5,518 bases of DNA from an uncultured Paracoccaceae bacterium (lineage in GTDB: Bacteria; Pseudomonadota; Alphaproteobacteria; Rhodobacterales; Rhodobacteraceae). Under the pieces are notes generated by a model. The model was not told where the DNA came from and ran no database searches. It was given only the letters and a program-made list of their open reading frames with translations. The position numbers and the translations under genes were made by a program. The stretch covers positions 1 through 5,518 of the forward strand of contig CAJXHQ010000247.1 in assembly GCA_913054485.1 (NCBI GenBank), given 5' to 3'. Each line of letters begins with the position of its first letter. The stretch's first letter is position 1. This document shows positions 1 through 4,131 of this stretch, piece by piece.

Positions 1-115
1 CTCCGAAGAAGAGCTGCGGGCGGAAGTGCAGAAAGTTCTGCCCTATAACCTTGGCGCGCTGGCGCTTTCGGTGATGGGCCTTGTCATGGTGATCACCGGC
101 ATCTTCCTGAGTTGA
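1..115 (+). CDS. C-terminal end of an unidentified membrane-associated protein (partial)
   Basis: An open frame enters from the left edge (first full codon at 2) and stops at TGA 113-115, giving 37 visible residues. A charged stretch (SEEELRAEVQKVLP) is followed by about 22 hydrophobic residues (from NLGALAL to ITGIFL) that look like a final transmembrane helix ending almost at the C-terminus. Codon use is GC-rich like its neighbours. The fragment is too short to assign to a family. It points toward the convergent 71-aa gene, with only 28 bp between the two stop codons. It could be a transporter or other inner-membrane protein, but that is a guess from the helix alone. Confidence 0.55.
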   Translation, partial: SEEELRAEVQKVLPYNLGALALSVMGLVMVITGIFLS

Positions 116-143
116 GCCGCGCAGAGCGGCCACCAGGCCGGCG

Positions 144-359
144 TCAGACCGGCATATTGTCGAAACGCTCCTCGGCGACCTCTTCAGTCAGAGTCTCATT
201 CAGGCGCAGATAGCGCGACGGCACCTGCTCTCCTGCGCTTTGCAGCAGGTGAATGACCCTGTCGAACTCCGGCTGCAAGGAAATCCTGGTGGCGCCGGTA
301 GCGGCGGCAATGCGCTCTTCCAGCTTGGCCGCAGCCGCAATCAGTTCCGTTTTCGACAT
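144..359 (-). CDS. Small conserved-looking hypothetical protein, 71 aa
   Basis: The start at 357-359 (MSKTEL) is chosen because the - strand carries AGGGGAGGA about 5-7 nt upstream (complement of 365-373), a near-ideal ribosome binding site. The same frame stays open upstream to 614, but that part has no such site and runs into the divergent dioxygenase gene. The protein is soluble and rich in Ala and Glu, with no signal peptide or membrane helix. Residues 1-21 and 31-44 look like amphipathic helices, and the tail (residues 55-71, ETLTEEVAEERFDNMPV) is acidic. No known motif or catalytic signature is visible, and I do not recognise the family. It is transcribed divergently from the sulfur operon and shares its 211-bp upstream region, so co-regulation is possible but not shown. 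The good start context and coding-like composition support a real gene. Confidence 0.72.
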   Translation of the reverse strand: MSKTELIAAAAKLEERIAAATGATRISLQPEFDRVIHLLQSAGEQVPSRYLRLNETLTEEVAEERFDNMPV

Positions 360-378
360 AACAATCCTCCCCTTAACA

Positions 379-408
379 CCTGTCACTGTGCCACGTGTTT
401 GTGACAGG
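379..408. promoter_or_regulatory. Perfect 8-bp inverted repeat, candidate operator
   Basis: CCTGTCAC (379-386) and GTGACAGG (401-408) are perfect reverse complements separated by 14 bp, so the arms are 22 bp apart start to start, about two helical turns. That spacing suits a dimeric DNA-binding protein on one DNA face. The element lies 20-49 bp upstream of the 71-aa gene's start codon and about 160 bp upstream of the dioxygenase start, so it more likely acts on the former. A CACGTG sits off-centre in the spacer (392-397). No regulator is assigned; a 14-nt-loop hairpin in RNA is a less likely reading. Confidence 0.45.
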
Positions 409-450
409 CTTAACAAAATCATGCCGGAAACCCGGTCTAGGCAGCATTTT

Positions 451-482
451 GCGCTGGTTTTTCCAGCGGCGCTGAAAAATCC
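451..482. repeat. Two overlapping, mutually exclusive inverted repeats
   Basis: CGCTGG (452-457) and CCAGCG (463-468) form a perfect 6-bp stem with a TTTTT loop. Bases 456-467 can instead pair with 471-482 (10 of 12 positions, 3-nt loop). The two cannot form together. Neither is followed by a T tract on either strand, so they are not typical intrinsic terminators. They lie upstream of the candidate dioxygenase promoter, and would be transcribed only from a start further out. They may be protein-binding half-sites or chance; function unknown. Confidence 0.35.
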
Positions 483-511
483 GGCAATACTGGCGGCGGC
501 AAACCCGCCTC

Positions 512-539
512 TTGAAACACATTCCACTTTCCATATATA
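512..539 (+). promoter_or_regulatory. Candidate sigma-70-type promoter of the sulfur operon
   Basis: TTGAAA (512-517) resembles a -35 box and TATATA (534-539) a -10 box, with a 16-bp spacer. Transcription would begin near 546, leaving a leader of about 25 nt that contains the AGAGGGAG ribosome binding site (553-560), 10 nt before the ATG at 571. The -10 lies inside the palindrome at 530-543. TATAAC at 546-551 is an alternative -10 with a poorer -35. The promoter is inferred from pattern only. Confidence 0.5.
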
Positions 540-543
540 TGGA
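530..543. promoter_or_regulatory. Perfect 14-bp palindrome over the -10 region, candidate repressor operator
   Basis: TCCATATATATGGA is a perfect palindrome in an otherwise GC-rich region, and it covers the candidate -10 box of the sulfur operon. In related operons an ArsR-family sulfide or persulfide sensor (BigR, SqrR) represses by binding AT-rich palindromes at the promoter, so this is the best position for such an operator. The sequence does not match the ATTC-N8-GAAT pattern I recall for SqrR, so the identity of the regulator is open. No regulator gene is visible in the window. Confidence 0.45.
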
Positions 544-570
544 CGTATAACCAGAGGGAGTCCCGGCGAC

Positions 571-1434
571 ATGACACCGCAGGTCAGAGCCTTTTTTGAC
601 AAAGCCACCAACACCGTCTCTTACGTGGTCCGCGAGCCCGAAGGCAGCGCCTGCGCCATTATCGACTCGGTGCTGGACTATGACCCGGCCGCCGGGCGCA
701 CCAGCACGGACTCGGCGGATGAAATCATCGCCTGGATCGAAGCTGAAGGCCTTAGGACCGAGTGGATCCTGGAAAGCCATGTGCACGCCGACCACCTGTC
801 GGCGGCGCCGTATCTGCAGGAGAAACTCGGCGGCAAGATCGGTATCGGCGAGAATATTACCCTGGTGCAGGACACATTCGGCAAGGTCTTCAACGAGGGC
901 ACCGAGTTCCAGCGCGACGGCAGCCAGTTCGACGCGCTGTTCAAGGACGGCGACATCTTCATGGTCGGGCAGATGCGCGGCGACGTACTGTTCACACCGG
1001 GCCATACGCCGGCCTGTATGACCTATGTGATCGGCGATGCGGGTTTTGTGGGTGATACGCTTTTCATGCCCGATTTCGGCACCGCGCGCTGCGACTTCCC
1101 CGGCGGCTCCTCCGAGGAGCTTTACAACTCGATCCAGAAGATTCTCGTCCTGTCCGACGCGACGTGGATCTTCGTCGGCCATGACTACAAGGCGCCGGGC
1201 CGCGACGAATTCGCCTGGGAGACCACAGTGGGCGAGCAGAAGGCGCTGAACGTGCATGTGGGCGAGGGCCGCCCGGTCGAGGATTTCGTGGCCATGCGGG
1301 ACCAGCGCGACGCCACGCTGGGGATGCCCCGGCTGATCTTGCCCTCGCTGCAGGTGAACATGCGGGCGGGCCATATGCCGGAACCGGATGAAGACGGCAA
1401 TGTCTTCCTGAAAGTGCCGGTCAACAAGCTCTGA
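571..1434 (+). CDS. MBL-fold persulfide dioxygenase, ETHE1/Blh type
   Basis: This 287-aa protein belongs to the metallo-beta-lactamase superfamily. The start at 571 (MTPQVRAFFD) follows AGAGGGAG at 553-560 and gives the usual family N-terminus; the frame is open back to 253 but without support. Metal ligands are all present: HVHADH (H70, H72, D74, H75), H145 in TPGHTP, D162 in GDTLF and H204 in FVGHDY. R173 and D175 in GTARCDFPGG match the conserved GxxRxDF segment of ETHE1-like persulfide dioxygenases. Those mononuclear-iron enzymes oxidise glutathione persulfide to sulfite and glutathione in the cytoplasm. In Agrobacterium and Xylella Blh the same domain is fused behind a DUF442 domain; here DUF442 is a separate gene at the end of the operon. 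The protein lacks a rhodanese domain and a signal peptide. The next gene starts 35 bp downstream. Family assignment is firm; exact substrate is inferred. Confidence 0.94.
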   Translation: MTPQVRAFFDKATNTVSYVVREPEGSACAIIDSVLDYDPAAGRTSTDSADEIIAWIEAEGLRTEWILESHVHADHLSAAPYLQEKLGGKIGIGENITLVQDTFGKVFNEGTEFQRDGSQFDALFKDGDIFMVGQMRGDVLFTPGHTPACMTYVIGDAGFVGDTLFMPDFGTARCDFPGGSSEELYNSIQKILVLSDATWIFVGHDYKAPGRDEFAWETTVGEQKALNVHVGEGRPVEDFVAMRDQRDATLGMPRLILPSLQVNMRAGHMPEPDEDGNVFLKVPVNKL

Positions 1435-1469
1435 ACGGAAAATCAACACATCAAGAAAGGGGTCCTGCC

Positions 1470-1898
1470 ATGCAAGCGGACTGGATATGGGGGCTGGCCG
1501 GCGGGCTGGTGATCGGCCTTGGCGGCGCGGTCTACCTGCTGGGCAACGGCCGCATCATGGGAGCCAGCGGCATCCTTGGCGGGCTGGTCGACGGCTCGGG
1601 GCGCAGCACCGCAGGCGAGCGCCTCGCCTTTATTGCCGGGCTGGTGCTGCTGCCGCTGCTGATGACCGGGCTGGTGCCTGAAAAGGCCGCGACCCATGTG
1701 ACGTCCAATGCGGCGGTGATCATCGCGGCGGGCCTTCTGGTCGGCGCCGGCACGCGGGTGGCCAATGGCTGCACCTCGGGCCACGGGGTCTGCGGCATCT
1801 CGCGGCTGTCCCTGCGCGGCATGGTGGCGACGGTTTTCTACATTCTGGCGGGCGGGCTGACGATGGCCGTGCTGCGCCACGGTCTGGGGGTGATCTGA
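1470..1898 (+). CDS. YeeE/YedE family membrane protein, first half-size subunit
   Basis: This 142-aa integral membrane protein belongs to the sulfur-transport family PF04143. About four hydrophobic helices are visible (roughly residues 7-26, 53-70, 78-98 and 116-136). The diagnostic motifs are GNGRIMGASGILGG (residues 25-38) and NGCTSGHGVCGISR (99-112), the latter with C101 and C108. In the full-length thiosulfate transporter YeeE/TsuA, conserved cysteines line the path and interact with thiosulfate. Full-length members are roughly 350 aa, so this is one half of a split transporter, paired with the next gene. AAAGGGG at 1456-1462 serves as ribosome binding site. Its stop overlaps the next start (TGATG), indicating translational coupling. 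The substrate is probably thiosulfate or another sulfane-sulfur species, judged from family and neighbours, not proven. Confidence 0.94.
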   Translation: MQADWIWGLAGGLVIGLGGAVYLLGNGRIMGASGILGGLVDGSGRSTAGERLAFIAGLVLLPLLMTGLVPEKAATHVTSNAAVIIAAGLLVGAGTRVANGCTSGHGVCGISRLSLRGMVATVFYILAGGLTMAVLRHGLGVI

Positions 1899-2329
1899 TG
1901 CGGGTAGCATTGTCTTTTGTCTCCGGCGGGCTGTTTGGCATCGGGCTTTACCTCTCCGGCATGACCGACACCCGCAAGGTGCAGGGCTGGCTGGATGTCT
2001 TTGGCGACTGGGATCCGACGCTGGCCTTTGTGATGGGCGGTGCGATCCTCCCGATGGCGATCGCCTGGCAGCTGACCCGCGGCCGCAAGCCACTGGCCGG
2101 CGGCACCTTCCCTGCGCCGCCGAAACATGAGATCGGCCACCGGCTGATTCTCGGTTCAGTGCTCTTCGGCATGGGCTGGGGGCTGGCAGGCCTCTGCCCC
2201 GGACCGGCGATGGCCTCACTGTCCTTCGGCGGCTGGGGCGGAGCCTTGTTCCTGATTGCGATGGGGGCGGGCATGATGGCGGCGCCGAAACTGTCACTTC
2301 AACTGGACCGGCTGGCTGCAAGGGCTTAA
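1898..2329 (+). CDS. YeeE/YedE-related membrane protein (DUF6691-like), second half-size subunit
   Basis: This 143-aa protein is the partner of the preceding half-transporter. Four hydrophobic segments are visible (about residues 3-20, 41-60, 81-103 and 112-130). The key motif is GMGWGLAGLCPGPA (residues 91-104) with a single conserved cysteine, C100. The N-terminal SGMTDTRKVQGWLD segment (20-33) is also typical of this subfamily. It starts on the last base of the previous stop codon, so the two subunits are probably made in equal amounts and assemble as a heteromer in the inner membrane. A long polar loop (61-80, with PLAGGTFPAPPKHEIGHRL) separates the two pairs of helices. No separate promoter is evident. 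The role in moving a sulfur compound is inferred from family and operon. Confidence 0.92.
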   Translation: MRVALSFVSGGLFGIGLYLSGMTDTRKVQGWLDVFGDWDPTLAFVMGGAILPMAIAWQLTRGRKPLAGGTFPAPPKHEIGHRLILGSVLFGMGWGLAGLCPGPAMASLSFGGWGGALFLIAMGAGMMAAPKLSLQLDRLAARA

Positions 2330-2339
2330 GAAGCAAACC

Positions 2340-2750
2340 ATGGACGCACGTTGTATCACGCCCCGCTACTTCGTCTCGCCGCAGATCGCGGTTGAGGACA
2401 TCCCCGCCATTGCGGAGGCCGGTTTCAAATCGGTGATCTGCAACCGCCCGGACGCCGAAGTGCCGCCGAGCCACCAGGCCGAGGCGATCCGCGCCGCGGC
2501 AGAGGCTGCAGGCCTGCATTTCGAGGTTCTGGAGCTGACCCATCAGACCATGACGCCGGACAATGTCGCGCTGCAGCGCAATCTGGCCGAGGGCTGCGAA
2601 GGCCCGGTGCTGGCCTATTGCGCCTCGGGCACCCGCTGCTCGGTTATCTGGGCCCTGGGCCAGGCTGGTGACATGAGCGCAGATGAGATCCTGTCAGCCA
2701 CCGCCGCGGCCGGCTACCAATTGGAGCAGCTGCGCCCGGCCCTGGGGTAA
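2340..2750 (+). CDS. DUF442 / TIGR01244-type sulfur transferase (stand-alone Blh N-terminal domain)
   Basis: This 136-aa cytoplasmic protein has a fold related to dual-specificity phosphatases (PF04273, DUF442) but acts as a sulfur transferase in the best-studied homologues. The N-terminus (ITPRYFVSPQIAVEDIPAIAEAGFKSVICNRPDAE, about residues 6-40) is the family signature. The active-site loop is YCASGTRC (93-100), with the persulfide-carrying C94 and the loop-closing R99; C100 follows directly. A rhodanese-like six-residue loop (CxSGTR) points to sulfane-sulfur transfer rather than phosphatase activity. It would use glutathione or thiol persulfides and thus feed or buffer the dioxygenase. The start at 2340 lies 10 bp after the preceding stop, with a modest AAGAAG ribosome binding site at 2328-2333 that overlaps that stop. 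A terminator begins 17 bp after its stop, so it ends the operon. Confidence 0.91.
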   Translation: MDARCITPRYFVSPQIAVEDIPAIAEAGFKSVICNRPDAEVPPSHQAEAIRAAAEAAGLHFEVLELTHQTMTPDNVALQRNLAEGCEGPVLAYCASGTRCSVIWALGQAGDMSADEILSATAAAGYQLEQLRPALG

Positions 2751-2767
2751 CCTTCTGCCTTATAAAC

Positions 2768-2807
2768 AAAAAGCCGCTCCCCAGGGATTCTGGGAGAGCG
2801 GCTTTTT
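2768..2807. terminator. Bidirectional rho-independent terminator
   Basis: Arms 2768-2784 and 2790-2807 pair fully except for one bulged A at 2795, with a 5-nt GGATT loop: 17 base pairs including a GCCGCTC/GAGCGGC core and five outer A-T pairs. The outer A and T runs give a terminal U tract on both strands. It lies 17 bp after the stop of the DUF442 gene (+) and 15 bp after the stop of the FliM-like gene (-), so it ends both convergent transcripts. Confidence 0.93.
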
Positions 2808-2822
2808 ATTGGTTGGCCTGGA

Positions 2823-4061
2823 TCAGCTGCCGCCGCCAAGCCCCGCAAGTTCTGATATTTCGGCAAGGGCATCGTCGGGGTTGAAACCATCCAGCCCGTC
2901 TCCCAGCAGCTCTCCGCCGCCCTCCGGCAAGTCGCCCAGCGGCGGCAAGTCACCCATCGCTGGCATGTCGCCCATTGCGGGCAGCTCATCCATTGCCGGC
3001 AGCTCATTCATCGCCGGCAGGTCCCCCATCGGCGGCAGGCCCGCGGGATCCTGCAGCGTATTGGCGGCAATATCCATGCCCACCGGTTCTGCCCCCCCCA
3101 TCATATCCGGCGGCGGCAGTGCACTGCCGGCCATATCGGAAGAGAATGCCGGGGGTTCACCAGACGCCGAAGCGCCTTCGATCCCGACATTCAGGCGGAT
3201 CGCCCGGGCGCCGTTCAGCTGGCCAAGGCGGCCGCTTGCAATGGTCTGACCGTTGATGCCCACAAGTTCGGTCTCATAGAGGAAAGCCGAATCAAGCGGG
3301 ACCACATCGCCTTCTTTCAGGCTGGTGAATTCAGACAGCGGCAGGCGGAAACGGCACAGGACGGCGGACATCTCAGCCCGCATCACCCCCATGTTGGATC
3401 CCAGCGACAGGCTCAGCAGACCGCCCTCGCCATCCTTGGTCTCGAAGGTCGAAGGATCAGGCAGGATGATTCCCATCTTGCCCTGCAGCTTGCCCGCATC
3501 CAGATCCAGCGTCAGGTCAAAGGCCCGGTAGGTCTCCGCTTCCATGGCCAACAGCAGGCTGCGCACATCGGCAATACGGGCGCCGAACCGATAGCCCTCA
3601 AAGCTGATCCGGTCGCTGTGGCCGTCCAGCATCCCGGTGACCTTGTCCAGCGAATCCTCAATGAATTCAGAACACATGGCGGCGTCTGTTGATGTGTAAT
3701 TGCGCTGACTGCCGCCCATCCCCATGACCACACCAATGGTCTGGCGCTGGATCAAAGCCGTCACGGTGGCGGCGTCCATCGTAACCGCGCCCAGCCGGCC
3801 TTCGGGGCCGTCGAGAACCATCAGCAGCTGGTCGTCGGACAGATGCGCGCCCAGGTCTTCGGGGCGCAGATTGGACTGACGGGCAGCAAGAACCGCCAGC
3901 GGCAGCTCGCACAGCTCCTTGGCAGCACGGGCCAGCGACCGGCGCAGGGCCTTGAGCACCATCGAGTTGGCAACAGCCCCGCCCCCGTCGCGCGCAACGG
4001 CGAGCTTGCGGGCAATCACGCCCGAGCCCTTGCCTGTGTCTGCTGTTGTTGATTCTGCCAT
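2823..4061 (-). CDS. FliM/FliN-family (SpoA domain) motor-switch-like protein, 412 aa
   Basis: The ATG at 4059-4061 starts MAESTTADTG; the ribosome binding site is weak (AAGAA, about 7 nt upstream). Residues about 30-230 resemble the FliM middle domain, including a GMGGSQRNYTSTDAAMCSEFIE segment (114-135) like the GGxG and following R-x-[FY]-T segment of FliM. Residues about 238-292 (RLPLSEFTSLKEGDVVPL, then GQTIASGRLGQLNGARAIRL) look like a SpoA/FliN C-terminal domain (PF01052). FliM forms the rotor C-ring that binds CheY-P and sets rotation direction. Two oddities: the N-terminus has no recognisable LSQxEIDALL CheY-binding motif, and a tail of about 120 residues follows SpoA. That tail is rich in Pro, Met, Gly and acid residues and contains six tandem hexapeptides (343-378). 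Usual FliM is about 330 aa. No other flagellar gene is in the window, so it may be the main FliM of this lineage or a diverged paralogue. Confidence 0.82.
   Translation of the reverse strand: MAESTTADTGKGSGVIARKLAVARDGGGAVANSMVLKALRRSLARAAKELCELPLAVLAARQSNLRPEDLGAHLSDDQLLMVLDGPEGRLGAVTMDAATVTALIQRQTIGVVMGMGGSQRNYTSTDAAMCSEFIEDSLDKVTGMLDGHSDRISFEGYRFGARIADVRSLLLAMEAETYRAFDLTLDLDAGKLQGKMGIILPDPSTFETKDGEGGLLSLSLGSNMGVMRAEMSAVLCRFRLPLSEFTSLKEGDVVPLDSAFLYETELVGINGQTIASGRLGQLNGARAIRLNVGIEGASASGEPPAFSSDMAGSALPPPDMMGGAEPVGMDIAANTLQDPAGLPPMGDLPAMNELPAMDELPAMGDMPAMGDLPPLGDLPEGGGELLGDGLDGFNPDDALAEISELAGLGGGS
2928..3035 (-). repeat. Six 18-bp in-frame tandem repeats in the FliM-like gene
   Basis: Six consecutive 18-bp units encode PPMGDL, PAMNEL, PAMDEL, PAMGDM, PAMGDL and PPLGDL (residues 343-378). 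Read on the + strand each begins with a GGCA or similar core; a degenerate seventh unit lies at about 3034-3051. Consensus is P-[AP]-[ML]-x-[DE]-[LM], an acidic, proline-spaced array likely to be extended or disordered. Units differ at the DNA level mostly in codon position 3 and at the x position, so the array is old enough to have drifted but keeps its protein pattern. Confidence 0.9.
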
Positions 4062-4131
4062 CGGTATTCTTATGCCCGCACGTAGCTCGCCCCTTTAGAG
4101 AGTCTTATCAGACCGATGGTTACCAATATCT

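Noticed and set aside
116..153. Short hairpins between the convergent genes at the left (GCCGC/GCGGC at 116-130, GCCGG/CCGGC at 137-153)
   Set aside because: Only 5-bp stems with no T tract on either strand, and such GC stems are common in this DNA; not enough to call a terminator.
392..397. CACGTG hexamer
   Set aside because: A six-base palindrome inside the larger inverted repeat and off its centre; no bacterial regulator is indicated.
253..570. N-terminal extension of the dioxygenase frame back to an ATG at 253
   Set aside because: The extra 106 residues overlap the opposite-strand gene, do not resemble the family, and the ATG at 571 has a good ribosome binding site and gives the usual N-terminus.
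360..614. N-terminal extension of the 71-aa - strand frame up to 614
   Set aside because: It crosses the divergent promoter region and the dioxygenase start; the strong ribosome binding site right before 359 decides the start.
373..1449. Long open frame on the - strand opposite the dioxygenase gene
   Set aside because: It is a shadow frame in GC-rich DNA; its His/Arg-rich product has no family features, whereas the + strand frame has all metal ligands.
1443..2543. Long - strand open frame opposite the YeeE genes
   Set aside because: Low-complexity Arg/Pro/Gln-rich product, antisense to three well-recognised genes; shadow frame.
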